Positions 53,120-61,761 of a stretch of DNA of 64,000 bases are shown here, one piece after another; the stretch's first letter is position 1; each line of letters opens with the position of its first letter. The notes beneath the pieces were generated by a model that was not told the DNA's origin, did not search any database, and was given only the letters and a program-made list of their open reading frames with translations. The stretch is from JBEPVZ01 sp041690695 (lineage in GTDB: Bacteria; Patescibacteriota; Microgenomatia; Daviesbacterales; UBA10151): NCBI GenBank assembly GCA_041690695.1, contig JBEPVZ010000002.1, positions 1 to 64,000 of the forward strand. Reading direction: 5' to 3'. The position numbers and the translations under genes were made by a program.

Positions 53120-54063
53120 AGATCGCGTTTTTAAGCCGATATAGTGGGATAGTCGAACGAGGGGCTGAAACCTATGTTCTAGAACTTGCCAAAAGACTAG
53201 AAGCCTTTCATCAAGTCGATATTTTATCAGGTCTTGATTCAGATAATTTTTGGAAGATAGTTCAAGGACATTATGATATTGTCATTTCAACTAATGGTCG
53301 CATTCAAGCCTTAAAGGTCAGTTTAGGAAGATTGTTTAGTAATTATAAGTTAATTATTTCCGGTCAAGCTGGTATTGGCCGCGATGATATTTGGAATATA
53401 GCGATCGCTTGTCCAAATGTATTTGTAGCTCTAACTGATGTCGAGCTTAATTGGGCTAAAAAGTGGGCATGGTTTAGTAAATTAATAAAGATTCCGAATG
53501 GGATTGATTTAAAAAAATTCTCATCGACTGGACAAAAAATCAAACTAGATTTAGAGCCGCCAGTCATTCTCAGTGTTGGAGCTCTGAGTTGGTATAAACA
53601 TCACGATAGAACAATTGAAGCAGTTAGTAAGTTAAAAAAAGGGTCGCTATTAATTATTGGCCAAGGGCCTCTCAAATCAGAATTGACCAAATTAGGAAAT
53701 GAGAAACTTGGTAAGACACGTTTTAAGGTTATCAGTGCTCCTTATTCTGAAATTGCTAAGTATTATAGAAGTTGTGATCTATTTACTTTACCATCTTGGG
53801 ACAGAGAAGCTTTTGGGATAGTTTATTTAGAAGCAATGGCTTCAGGTTTAGGAGTGGTTGCGCCAGATGACTTGTCAAGGCAAGAGATTATTGGGCAGGC
53901 TGGAATTTTAGTTGATACTTCAGATCCGGAAAAATTTAGTCAGGCCCTAGAAGGAGCATTTAAAAAAGACTGGTTAAAAGTTGCTCGACTACAAGCCGAG
54001 AAATTTTCATGGGATAAGGTCGCAAATAGTTATTTAGAATTATTTAAGGATTTAAAGTCATGA
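53101..54063 (+). CDS. GT4 glycosyltransferase
   Basis: A 320-residue GT-B enzyme, somewhat short for GT4. The N-terminal FLSRYSGIVERGAETYVLELAKRL has the GAE loop (21-23). VILSVGALSWYKHHDRTIEAV opens the nucleotide-binding domain, and EX7E is in REAFGIVYLEAMASG (E236, E244). The C-terminal FSWDKVANSYLELF is the usual closing helix. It overlaps the preceding GT-C gene by 19 bases and the following GT2 by 4. Confidence 0.87.
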   Translation: MDQKRLKIAFLSRYSGIVERGAETYVLELAKRLEAFHQVDILSGLDSDNFWKIVQGHYDIVISTNGRIQALKVSLGRLFSNYKLIISGQAGIGRDDIWNIAIACPNVFVALTDVELNWAKKWAWFSKLIKIPNGIDLKKFSSTGQKIKLDLEPPVILSVGALSWYKHHDRTIEAVSKLKKGSLLIIGQGPLKSELTKLGNEKLGKTRFKVISAPYSEIAKYYRSCDLFTLPSWDREAFGIVYLEAMASGLGVVAPDDLSRQEIIGQAGILVDTSDPEKFSQALEGAFKKDWLKVARLQAEKFSWDKVANSYLELFKDLKS

Positions 54064-54899
54064 AAGTCTCTGTTATTATTCCTGTTTTTAATGAGGCCAA
54101 GGTTTTAGGTGACTGTTTAAAATCTCTTTTAGCTGAAAACTTCCAAGATTATGAAATTATAGTAGTTGATGATGGTTCAAAAGATCGAAGTTTAGATATT
54201 GCAAAACAATTTAAAACTAAAATCTTTCACCAAAAACATAAGGGTCCGGGAGCCGCTCGAAATTTAGGTGTTAAACATGCTCGGGGGCAAGTAATTGTTT
54301 TTGTTGATGCCGATATGACTTTTGATAAAAACTTTATAAAAAAGTTAACTGAGCCCATTTTTAAAGGCCAAACGATAGGGACATTTAGCAAAGAAGAATA
54401 TGTTACCAATCCCAAAAAACGTTGGAGCCAAGCGTGGAATATCAACAAGAAATTACCAATAGAGCGAATGCATCCTGAGAATTATCCGAGTGAGCAAGCA
54501 GTTTTTCGAGCGATTTTAAAATCTGAATTTGAAAAGGTTGGTGGATTTAAAACGATTGGTTATATTGATGACTATACATTAAGTGAAAAACTGGGTATTA
54601 AAGCTATTGCTGCTCCAGGGGCTATTTTTTATCATCGTAATCCTGAAACTTTCGGAGAAGTTTGGCGACAAGCCAGGTGGGTGGGTAAAAGTGAATTTAA
54701 AAGACGAAAAATTCGGATTGAATTTATCATGAGATTTATTGCCATCTTTAGATATTCTTTGCCAGTCAGTTTAATAAAGGGGATTTTAATTGCGATTAAA
54801 AACAAAAAGCTATTTTTTATCTGGTTTAAAGTTATTTACGATTTGGCCGTTGAAGTTTCTTTATGGAGATCCTTTTTAAGAGAACAACGTTACCGATGA
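54060..54899 (+). CDS. GT2 glycosyltransferase
   Basis: A 279-residue GT2. VSVIIPVFNEAKVLGDCLKSL, IIVVDDGSKDRS, KGPGAARNLGVKHARG and FVDADMTFDKNF (D83-A84-D85) are standard. YIDDYTLSEKLGIKAIAAPGAIFYHRNPETFGEVWRQARWVGKSEF is the acceptor-side pattern of many GT2 chain extenders. One weak hydrophobic stretch near the end could be peripheral. It overlaps the GT4 upstream by 4 bases, and its stop overlaps the ATG of the next gene at 54896. Confidence 0.87.
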   Translation: MKVSVIIPVFNEAKVLGDCLKSLLAENFQDYEIIVVDDGSKDRSLDIAKQFKTKIFHQKHKGPGAARNLGVKHARGQVIVFVDADMTFDKNFIKKLTEPIFKGQTIGTFSKEEYVTNPKKRWSQAWNINKKLPIERMHPENYPSEQAVFRAILKSEFEKVGGFKTIGYIDDYTLSEKLGIKAIAAPGAIFYHRNPETFGEVWRQARWVGKSEFKRRKIRIEFIMRFIAIFRYSLPVSLIKGILIAIKNKKLFFIWFKVIYDLAVEVSLWRSFLREQRYR

Positions 54900-56320
54900 T
54901 TTGGATAATTTTATTATTTAGTTTTGCACTCCGATTAATATCGCTAAATCAATCGCTTTGGTTAGATGAAGCTATCAGCGTTTTAGCTGTTCGGGGACAT
55001 GATTTAGCTTATATTTGGAGTCATTTCTTTGCTGTTGATGTTCATCCCCCTGGATTTTACTTATTACTCTGGTTAACTGGTAATTTATTTGGCTGGAGTG
55101 AGATCATAATTCGTTTACCGTCCGTACTATTGGCGATTGGAACAATTTATTTAACTTTTAAAATTGGTCAACTACTTTTTTCAAAACCAGTTGGTTTAAT
55201 TGCGGCATTACTTTTGGCGGTTAATCCACTTGATCTTTATTATTCGGAGGAGGCCAGAATGTACTCGTTAGCTACTTTTGGGGTAGCTTTGTCTTTTTAC
55301 TGTTTTTTTAAATATTTAAAGGGTTTAAGAGTCCGTTGGTGGTTATATGCGATTAGCTTGGTGATTATCTTCTGGTCAGATTATCTGCCATATATCGTGG
55401 TTTTAATTCAATTGGGCGGCTTTGTATTGTTTAGAAAAAATACTAAAAATAGAAGTTTTATTTCTGGGCTACTAGTTGGTTTATTGAGTTTGTTACCTTT
55501 GATTCCACTAGCTTGGCAACAATTTGTCGGTGGATTAAAAGTTGCTACGGACTTACCCACTTGGGGAAAGATTGTCGGAGGAGCTGGCTTTAAAGAGCTG
55601 GCATTGTTACCACTAAAAACTGAAACTGGTCGAATATCTTTAGCGGGTAACCCGTTATTTAAAGTTCTAGCTGGGTTTACAAGTTTAATTTATCTTTATC
55701 TGTTAGTTTGTCTATGGAGGAGGTTTAATAAACCGGTTGTGGTGTTATTTGCGTGGCTAATCATTCCACCCGTTTTGACATTCTTGGTTTCATTTTGGAT
55801 CCCATTATTTTCTTATTATCGTTTTATCTTCATTCTGCCAGCCTTTTGTCTCTTAGTAGCTATCTCTATTAACAGTCAAAAGCGGGTGGTCCAAAAATTA
55901 TTAGGATTAGTACTGATTTTTCTTGAATTAACTTTCTGCTTTATTTATCTGATTAATCCAACTTTCCATCGTGAAGATTGGCGTGGGGCTGTTAATTTTA
56001 CGGATCAATTTAAAAATTCTGACCAAATAATTTTATTTGATGATAATAATCTTGAGGCGCCATTTATCTATTACAGTCAGAATTTAAGTCCGGCTAAACC
56101 TGGGTTAGATAAGATCCCAGCCGATTCATCAAATATAAATTCATTAGTGGCTAAGCTTGAAGGTAAAAATCAGGTTTATTTATATGATTATTTGGTTGAT
56201 ATAACAGATCCAAACCGAATCTTAGCTCAGAATTTAAATAGCTTAGGTTTTAAACAAACTCAAACTTATAATTTCAATGGGGTTGGGTTTATCTATTTGT
56301 ATACTCGAGTTAATCAATAA
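54896..56320 (+). CDS. GT39/ArnT-like GT-C glycosyltransferase
   Basis: A 474-residue polytopic protein. SLNQSLWLDEAISVLAVRGHDL (D24-E25), FAVDVHPPGFYLLLWLTGNLFGWSEIIIRLPSVLL and NPLDLYYSEEARMYSLATF are near-consensus PMT_2 signatures, making this the most typical GT39 protein of the window. The C-terminal part from about residue 365 has HREDWRGAVNFTDQF and a short soluble domain. A frame open from 54863 exists, but the ATG at 54896 gives the usual ATGA coupling. It is the last gene before the promoter at 56342. Confidence 0.87.
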   Translation: MIWIILLFSFALRLISLNQSLWLDEAISVLAVRGHDLAYIWSHFFAVDVHPPGFYLLLWLTGNLFGWSEIIIRLPSVLLAIGTIYLTFKIGQLLFSKPVGLIAALLLAVNPLDLYYSEEARMYSLATFGVALSFYCFFKYLKGLRVRWWLYAISLVIIFWSDYLPYIVVLIQLGGFVLFRKNTKNRSFISGLLVGLLSLLPLIPLAWQQFVGGLKVATDLPTWGKIVGGAGFKELALLPLKTETGRISLAGNPLFKVLAGFTSLIYLYLLVCLWRRFNKPVVVLFAWLIIPPVLTFLVSFWIPLFSYYRFIFILPAFCLLVAISINSQKRVVQKLLGLVLIFLELTFCFIYLINPTFHREDWRGAVNFTDQFKNSDQIILFDDNNLEAPFIYYSQNLSPAKPGLDKIPADSSNINSLVAKLEGKNQVYLYDYLVDITDPNRILAQNLNSLGFKQTQTYNFNGVGFIYLYTRVNQ

Positions 56321-56341
56321 ACACTTCCAGGTCCAACAATT

Positions 56342-56350
56342 TGTTACAAT
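56342..56350 (+). promoter_or_regulatory. Extended -10 promoter of the 56358 GT4 gene
   Basis: TGT followed by TACAAT (56345-56350), then seven bases to the ATG at 56358. The spacing predicts transcription starting at or one base before the start codon. No clear -35 is present. Confidence 0.5.
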
Positions 56351-56357
56351 AAAAAGT

Positions 56358-57371
56358 ATGAAAGTTGGAATGGATATTTCTCAAACAGCCCATGGCGGAG
56401 GAGTGGCGACTTATACTGAAAATTTAGCCAGTCATTTACTTAGTCAGCCTGAGTTGGAGATGGTTTTCTTTTATTCATCTCTTCGGAAACGCTATCCTGG
56501 AAATTTACCTAAATCAAAGTTAAAATCATTTAATTTACCTCCTAGCTTGTTTGAAGTTCTGTTTAATAAGATTCGTAACTTTCCAATAGAAAAGTTTGTT
56601 GGTGAGGTTGATATATTTCATTCGTCAGATTGGGTTCAGCCACCTTCTAAAGCTCGGAAGGTCACAACTTATCACGATGTTATACCGTTAAAATACCCGG
56701 AATGGTCAACTCCTAAAATAGTCAGTGTTCATAAACGTCGGTTACAACTTGTTGAAAAAGAGATCGATATGGTGATTGCGGTTTCTGAAACAACTAAAAA
56801 AGATCTACTAAGTCTATCAAGTATTCCTGAAAATAAGATTACGGTTATTTATGAAGCAGCCTCCGACGATTTTAAAATTATGGGTGAGTCAAAAGTAGTC
56901 GAGTTTAAGAAGAAATATAAATTGCCTGATCAGTTTATATTGGCAATCGGTGGAATTGGTATTAGACGTAACCTCGCTCGAGTTAAAGAGGCGGCTGATA
57001 AGATACCAGTTATTATAACTGGTCAAGATTTACCATTTTTAAAAATGGATGAAATGGTCCTACTTTATAATGCAGCTTCGGTTTTAGTTTACCCTTCACT
57101 TTATGAAGGTTTTGGTTTGCCAATTTTAGAAGCCATGCAATCAGGTACATCAGTTGTAACATCAAACTTATCATCAATGGCTGAAATTGGTAAAGATGCA
57201 GCTGTTTTAGTCGACCCAACAAAAACCGATTCAATTAGAGAAGGTATTAAGCAAGCTTTGGCTGATCAAAAACAACTTCAGAAAAAAGGTCTCGAGCGCG
57301 CTAAACAATTTAGCTGGCAAAAAGCGGCTCAGCAAACTGCCAAACTTTATGAGCAGGTTTATGAATCTTGA
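56358..57371 (+). CDS. GT4 mannosyltransferase-like enzyme
   Basis: A 337-residue GT4 starting MKVGMDISQTAHGGGVATYTENL. VTTYHDVIPLKYPEW and VIAVSETTKKDLLSL match the MtfB-like group. AIGGIGIRRNLARV and EX7E in YEGFGLPILEAMQSG (E250, E258) form the donor site. It is a close paralogue of the 16182 protein, including the end FSWQKAAQQT, but keeps the second glutamate lost there. A frame open back to 56277 adds 27 residues that do not fit the family and span the promoter. The next GT-C gene overlaps its end by 23 bases. Confidence 0.88.
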   Translation: MKVGMDISQTAHGGGVATYTENLASHLLSQPELEMVFFYSSLRKRYPGNLPKSKLKSFNLPPSLFEVLFNKIRNFPIEKFVGEVDIFHSSDWVQPPSKARKVTTYHDVIPLKYPEWSTPKIVSVHKRRLQLVEKEIDMVIAVSETTKKDLLSLSSIPENKITVIYEAASDDFKIMGESKVVEFKKKYKLPDQFILAIGGIGIRRNLARVKEAADKIPVIITGQDLPFLKMDEMVLLYNAASVLVYPSLYEGFGLPILEAMQSGTSVVTSNLSSMAEIGKDAAVLVDPTKTDSIREGIKQALADQKQLQKKGLERAKQFSWQKAAQQTAKLYEQVYES

Positions 57372-58902
57372 TAGATTTTTAATCATTGGTTTACTGGGGT
57401 TGGGAATTATTCTTCGATTAGTTTTAACTTCAAATGGTAATTTTTTGTTTAATCTTGATAGTGCTCGAGATATGGTTGATGTTCGGGAGATGGTCGAACT
57501 TCATAAATTCAGATTAACCGGTCCAACATCGGGTATTGATGGAGTTTATGATGGGCCAGCTTGGTATTACCTTATGGCAATTCCATATATTTTATCGGCG
57601 GGTGATCCTTATTCGATGATTTTGATGGAAATTATCTTTTGGGCGATTGGTGGCTGGTTTTTATTAAAAATTGTTAGCCGCTATGGCCGAAATATGATAG
57701 TTTTAGTGGGTATTCTTTGGATATTTTCAGATTTAACGTTTTTAGCAACTCGTTATTCTTTAAGCCCAAATTTAGTTTTATTATTATTTCCTGTCCTTTT
57801 TTATGTTTTAGAAAAATCACTAAATCTAAAAACTAAAAAAGTTTATCTTTACACAATTTTAGTTTGGGGATTAGCAGGTTTTATTTTTAATTTAGAGATG
57901 GCTTTTGGATTAGTTGTGCCAATCTTACTTTTGTTTATTTATTGGCTATATGACCATAAATTTTATTTAAGATTAGCTAATTATTTCGGAGTTGTAGTTT
58001 ATGGCTTATTTCTCCTTCCTCAAATAATTTTTGATTTAAAACATCAAAACATGATGGGCCAAGCATTAGTTAATTATTTACATCAACCAGGTGGTGGGTC
58101 CGCCAGATCTAATCTAATTAATTTATGGAGAGAAACAGTTTCGGGCATCTTGCTTAATAATCACTTTTTAATTGACTTAAGTTGGGTTTTAGTCGTTTTA
58201 ACAGTCGTCATAATTATCAAGAAGTTAAAATTGTCGGATAAATATTTGATAATCAGTTTAGTCTTTTTTCTTGGTCCGTTATTAATTTATTTTCTAATTC
58301 CGATCAACATTATGCTTTGGCATTTACTTAGCTTAAGTGTTGGTTTTTTAATTTTAATGGCTGGGGGACTAGGACAGCTTAAAAAAGGACAAATTGGTCG
58401 ATTGCTAGGGGGATTGTTGATAGTTATTTCTGGTTACTTTGGAATAGTGGGCTTTTTAGATAACTTAAATCAGCTTAGTAATGACGTCTCACTGTTTAAA
58501 AATGAATCAGCAGCTATCGATTATGTTTATGCGTCGGCGAATCATCAAAACTTTAAAGCCTATGTTTATATGCCCTCGGTGATTGATTATCCTTATCAAT
58601 ATTTATTCTGGTGGCAAGGTATTAAAAAATATGGTTATACACCATCAGATTATGCTTATTTACCCAATAAACCAGCGTATATTTCGTCTCAACAATCTTT
58701 TATAAAACTTAGTTCAGGTGGAGCGAGTGATCGGGTCTATCTCATTAAAGAGCCAGATCGAATTTATATGCGACAAGCTTGGGAGAATAGTTTTAATGAT
58801 TTGCCAGTCGTTGAGACGGTAATGGTCGGACCGCTTGAAGTTGAAATTAGGCAGGACTTGAGTCAGATGAACGCATCTGCTACGCTTGAGATGAATTTAT
58901 GA
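57349..58902 (+). CDS. GT-C-like polytopic glycosyltransferase
   Basis: A 517-residue protein (513 if started at 57361). The loop NFLFNLDSARDMVDVREMVELHKFRLTGPTSGIDGVYDGPAWYYLM has Asp37 and a GPAWYYL motif characteristic of one branch of GT39-like bacterial proteins. About eleven membrane segments run to residue 380, and a soluble tail (IDYVYASANHQNFKAYVYMPSVIDYPYQYLFWWQGI) follows. It sits between two GT4 genes, overlapping the first by 23 bases and the second by 4, as the 16182/17197 GT4 and GT-C pair also does. Confidence 0.8.
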   Translation: MSRFMNLDRFLIIGLLGLGIILRLVLTSNGNFLFNLDSARDMVDVREMVELHKFRLTGPTSGIDGVYDGPAWYYLMAIPYILSAGDPYSMILMEIIFWAIGGWFLLKIVSRYGRNMIVLVGILWIFSDLTFLATRYSLSPNLVLLLFPVLFYVLEKSLNLKTKKVYLYTILVWGLAGFIFNLEMAFGLVVPILLLFIYWLYDHKFYLRLANYFGVVVYGLFLLPQIIFDLKHQNMMGQALVNYLHQPGGGSARSNLINLWRETVSGILLNNHFLIDLSWVLVVLTVVIIIKKLKLSDKYLIISLVFFLGPLLIYFLIPINIMLWHLLSLSVGFLILMAGGLGQLKKGQIGRLLGGLLIVISGYFGIVGFLDNLNQLSNDVSLFKNESAAIDYVYASANHQNFKAYVYMPSVIDYPYQYLFWWQGIKKYGYTPSDYAYLPNKPAYISSQQSFIKLSSGGASDRVYLIKEPDRIYMRQAWENSFNDLPVVETVMVGPLEVEIRQDLSQMNASATLEMNL

Positions 58903-60014
58903 AAATTTGGATTGATGGATATGAAGCGAATTCACCAGATCGACTTGGTTCTTCTCAAGTTGGTTTTGAACTACTGAAAAGCCTTGCCAAGATTGATAAA
59001 AAAAACGATTTTACAATTCTTTTGCCATCAGAACCTTTAGCTGATTTACCAAAGTCTCGAGCTGGCTGGGCATATCAAGTAATTAATCCAAAACGACTTT
59101 GGACGAGATTATCTTTACCAAAATTTATTAACCAATCAAAAGATAAGCCAGATGTAGTTTTTTCACCAACCCATTATATTCCCCATACTGGAAAAGTCAG
59201 ACGAGTTAATATGATCTTTGATCTATCCTTTTTGAAATTTAAAGATATGTTTAAAAAACGTGATCTCTGGCAGTTAACAATTGGTACAAAATATGGAGCT
59301 AAGAACTCCAGTCAAATTATTACGATCTCAGAATCTTCGAAAAAAGATATTATGGAGGCGTATAAGGTTGACGGCTCAAAAGTGATGGTTAGTTATCCAG
59401 GTTATGACAAAGAGATGTTTTATCCTCGTAATGACCGGAAGCAAGTTGTCAAAATTTTAGATAAATATAAGATAGTAGGCGATTATGTTATTTATATCGG
59501 GACGATTCAACCTCGTAAGAATTTAGAGCGATTAATTGAAGCTTTTAAAGAGATCGAAAACTTAAAGCTGGTTATTGTTGGAAAAACTACGGGTCAGGGT
59601 CGACAGGGCTGGATGTTTGAGCAAATTTTAAATAAGCCCAAAGATCTTGGGATATCCGACAAGATTATTTTTACTGGCTTTGCTCCAACTGAAGATTTAC
59701 CCTATCTTTTAACAGGCGCTAAAGCTTATATTCTGCCGTCCCTTTGGGAGGGTTTTGGAATACCAGTTGTTGAGGCGATGGCTTGCGGAACGCCGGTAAT
59801 TGTATCCAGAGTGTCTTCACTGCCTGAAGTTGTTGGTGAGGCTGGATTACAAATTGATCCCTACTCAATTTTGGATATTAAAAATGCCATTTTGAAAATA
59901 GTCAAAGATCGTGAGCTCGCTCAAACTTTATCTAAAAAAGGCTTAGTTCAAGCCCGCCAATTTTCGTGGGATAAAATGGCCGAACAAGTTTTAAGCGTTT
60001 TAGAAAAATCATGA
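58899..60014 (+). CDS. GT4 mannosyltransferase-like enzyme
   Basis: A 371-residue GT4. [52 protein letters not shown] and [16 protein letters not shown] define the MtfB-like N-terminal domain. [18 protein letters not shown] and EX7E in [15 protein letters not shown] (E284, E292) define the donor domain. The PRKNLE stretch is the group's most typical signature. It is flanked by GT-C and GT2 genes with 4-base overlaps on both sides. Cytoplasmic assembly of a lipid-linked chain is the likely role. Confidence 0.89.
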   Translation: MKIWIDGYEANSPDRLGSSQVGFELLKSLAKIDKKNDFTILLPSEPLADLPKSRAGWAYQVINPKRLWTRLSLPKFINQSKDKPDVVFSPTHYIPHTGKVRRVNMIFDLSFLKFKDMFKKRDLWQLTIGTKYGAKNSSQIITISESSKKDIMEAYKVDGSKVMVSYPGYDKEMFYPRNDRKQVVKILDKYKIVGDYVIYIGTIQPRKNLERLIEAFKEIENLKLVIVGKTTGQGRQGWMFEQILNKPKDLGISDKIIFTGFAPTEDLPYLLTGAKAYILPSLWEGFGIPVVEAMACGTPVIVSRVSSLPEVVGEAGLQIDPYSILDIKNAILKIVKDRELAQTLSKKGLVQARQFSWDKMAEQVLSVLEKS

Positions 60015-60886
60015 AGATATCAATTGTCATCCCAAATTGGAATGGAGCGGACAGGTTAACCAAAAATTTACCTCAAGTTTTAAAGACCGATGACGTTAAT
60101 GAAGTTATAGTAGTTGATGATTATTCAACTGATAATTCACTTGAAGTTTTAAAACGGGATTTCCCGGAAGTTAAAGTTATTAAAAAAGATAAAAATAGTG
60201 GCTTTTCCACAGCCGTTAATTTGGGAGTTAAAAATGCTAATGGCGATTTAGTTTTTATTTTAAATAGTGATGCGGTTCCGGAAAAAGATTGTTTGAAGTT
60301 TGTGATTCCAAATTTTAAAGATCCGAAGGTTTTTAGCGTTGGTTGCAACGTTGGGGGAACATGGGCCTGGATTAAATTTAAAAATGGCTATTTTTGGCAT
60401 TATCAGGGCGAAAAATCTGAGAGTACGCATCAAACTTTATGGTCTTCCGGTGGAAGTGGAGTCTTTAGAAAAGATTTATGGGAAGAATTGGGTGGTTTAG
60501 ACGAATTATTTAATCCGTTTTATGAAGAAGATACCGATTTAGGGTATCGGGCAACTAAACGGGGTTATCTTAATCTTTGGGAGCCAAAAGCCAAAGTTGA
60601 GCACTATAAAACTCCTGGGGTAATCTCGACTAACTTTTCCAAAAAAACGATCTCAAATACTGCTCAGAGAAATCAGCTCTATTTCACCTGGAAAAATCTC
60701 CATGACCGAAAATTAATGAAAGAACATATTCGATATCTGATAAATATGTTATTTACTCATCCAAAATATTGGTTGGTTTTCTTAGCAGCGTTTAAAAACC
60801 TGTCGGTCGTTTTAAGAAAAAGAAAGATTGAAAAGGTTAATTTAAAGGTTTCTGATCGGGAGATTTTAAATAAGGTTTGGGGATAA
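60011..60886 (+). CDS. GT2 glycosyltransferase, rhamnosyltransferase-like
   Basis: A 291-residue GT2. ISIVIPNWNGADRLTKNL, VIVVDDYSTDNS, NSGFSTAVN (62-70) and LNSD (84-87) match the WcaA group, with GGSGVFRKDLWEELGG and PFYEEDTDLGYRATKRGYL on the acceptor side. It closes the 56358-60886 unit and overlaps the preceding GT4 by 4 bases. A 91-base repeat-containing gap follows, then the tail of the minus-strand MazF gene. The sugar cannot be predicted. Confidence 0.88.
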   Translation: MKISIVIPNWNGADRLTKNLPQVLKTDDVNEVIVVDDYSTDNSLEVLKRDFPEVKVIKKDKNSGFSTAVNLGVKNANGDLVFILNSDAVPEKDCLKFVIPNFKDPKVFSVGCNVGGTWAWIKFKNGYFWHYQGEKSESTHQTLWSSGGSGVFRKDLWEELGGLDELFNPFYEEDTDLGYRATKRGYLNLWEPKAKVEHYKTPGVISTNFSKKTISNTAQRNQLYFTWKNLHDRKLMKEHIRYLINMLFTHPKYWLVFLAAFKNLSVVLRKRKIEKVNLKVSDREILNKVWG

Positions 60887-60948
60887 TCAGAGGGTAATTA
60901 GCCTGACTCTGGTGCGGCTAGAATCAATTATCAGAGGGATTTCTGATA
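60886..60948. repeat. Short direct repeats and hairpin between GT2 and mazF
   Basis: ATCAGAGGG occurs at 60886-60894 and again at 60930-60938, 44 bases apart. The second copy lies within a hairpin, TATCAGA (60929-60935), loop GGGATT, TCTGATA (60942-60948). TAGCC and GGCTA also form an inverted repeat between them. No T tract follows on either strand, so a standard terminator is not supported. Confidence 0.5.
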
Positions 60949-60977
60949 TGAGGCTAGTATTTCAAGAGATTTAACTT

Positions 60978-61313
60978 CTATAAGATTGTAATTAATTTGC
61001 ATACATTTCGTAGAATAATCTTCCTTTTACTTGATGTTAATTCTCCAGCCTTACCACTAAGTATGGACATATCTGCTGTAAACAGCTTATCTGGTCTCAC
61101 AAAGCTTTTTAAGGGAAGACCTCCTTTTGCAAAATCGGATTGTTCTATACTTATCGCTGTTTTACTTGAATAAGATTTTGAGGTGATTTGGCATAAAATC
61201 AAATTATCAAATTCAACTTGAGCTAATACTAATGCTGGACGAATTTTCTTCCCTTTCAGATTAGAAAATGGAAAAGAAACTAAAACAATACTACCTACTG
61301 TAAACTTTTCCAT
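60978..61313 (-). CDS. mazF: MazF/PemK-type mRNA interferase toxin
   Basis: A 111-residue protein. FTVGSIVLVSFPFSNLKGKKIRPALVLAQV is the N-terminal beta-barrel signature with the conserved RPALVL. LILCQITSKSYSS and GGLPLKSFVRPDKLFTADMSIL (the S-VRPDKL motif) complete the family pattern, and the length is typical. Members cut mRNA at short sites and are silenced by the partner antitoxin. The gene overlaps the antitoxin gene by 19 bases and is the second gene of a two-gene minus-strand operon. All motifs are intact, so it is probably active. It is unrelated to the surrounding glycan function. Confidence 0.88.
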   Translation of the reverse strand: MEKFTVGSIVLVSFPFSNLKGKKIRPALVLAQVEFDNLILCQITSKSYSSKTAISIEQSDFAKGGLPLKSFVRPDKLFTADMSILSGKAGELTSSKRKIILRNVCKLITIL

Positions 61314-61534
61314 GCCTCGTCCTCTTCTGGCCTATTCCAGTCAGTTCCCAGAGATTTCTCGGATAATAGTGAGGTGTTATTTACCATATTCTTTGTTATT
61401 TTTGCTTGAATAATTCTGATCTCGCCTTTTTTAACTTCCAATTCAACTTCATTGTCTAGTCCACTTTCATCAAGCAATAGCTTTGGAATACGAATCCCTC
61501 GAGAATTTCCTATAGAAATAATTGTCGTAATCAT
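61295..61534 (-). CDS. mazE: MazE/AbrB-type antitoxin
   Basis: A 79-residue protein starting MITTIISIGNSRGIRIPKLLLDESGL, the swapped-hairpin AbrB/MazE DNA-binding fold. The C-terminal TDWNRPEEDEAWKSLQ is the usual acidic toxin-binding tail. The frame is open to an ATG at 61573, but a TTGACA-17-TACAAT promoter covers 61545-61573, so the earlier ATG is inside the promoter. The start at 61534 also fits the family. It would neutralise MazF and repress its own promoter. Confidence 0.88.
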   Translation of the reverse strand: MITTIISIGNSRGIRIPKLLLDESGLDNEVELEVKKGEIRIIQAKITKNMVNNTSLLSEKSLGTDWNRPEEDEAWKSLQ

Positions 61535-61544
61535 ATGTAATAAC

Positions 61545-61573
61545 ATTGTAGATACATATAAAGATGATGTCAA
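61545..61573 (-). promoter_or_regulatory. Promoter of the mazEF operon
   Basis: On the minus strand a perfect TTGACA (61573-61568), an exact 17-base spacer and TACAAT (61550-61545), followed ten bases later by the ATG at 61534. The predicted leader is about 3-4 bases. This is the best sigma70 match in the window. Confidence 0.7.
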
Positions 61574-61604
61574 TATTTAATTTTGGATTAGAAAATTTAA
61601 ATAT

Positions 61605-61641
61605 CTCAGATCTGAGCATATGGTTCGCAGTCCGTGCGGAC
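61605..61641. repeat. Two palindromes between mazE and the acetyltransferase gene
   Basis: CTCAGATCTGAG (61605-61616) is a perfect 12-base palindrome. GTCCG-TG-CGGAC (61630-61641) is a GC-rich inverted repeat. CAATATTT occurs on either side (61571-61578 and 61641-61648). The rest of the 227-base gap (61535-61761) holds the two divergent promoters and nothing else I can identify. Confidence 0.45.
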
Positions 61642-61745
61642 AATATTTGATATTAAACGATAGAATAGATTATTAACTCATTTTAAATAGTTAGAAAACT
61701 AGTCTTGACAAGGAGTCTTTTAAAACTGAAATTTAGTGACTTAGT

Positions 61746-61754
61746 TGCTATAAT
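61746..61754 (+). promoter_or_regulatory. Extended -10 promoter of the 61762 acetyltransferase gene
   Basis: TGC followed by a perfect TATAAT (61749-61754), then seven bases to the ATG at 61762. The transcript would start at or one base before the start codon. No clear -35 at the right spacing. Confidence 0.6.
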
Positions 61755-61761
61755 AATCCTA

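Noticed and set aside
60929..60948. Hairpin after the 60011 gene as an intrinsic terminator
   Set aside because: The seven-base stem is perfect, but no T tract follows on either strand.
61621..61645. A tRNA T-arm-like string (GGTTCGCAGTCC)
   Set aside because: No acceptor, D-arm or anticodon arm can be folded around it, so neither a tRNA nor an attachment site is supported.
61705..61710. TTGACA as the -35 or as a TTG start of the acetyltransferase gene
   Set aside because: The spacing to TATAAT at 61749 is 38 bases, too long for a promoter, and the TTG start would place that perfect extended -10 inside the coding region.
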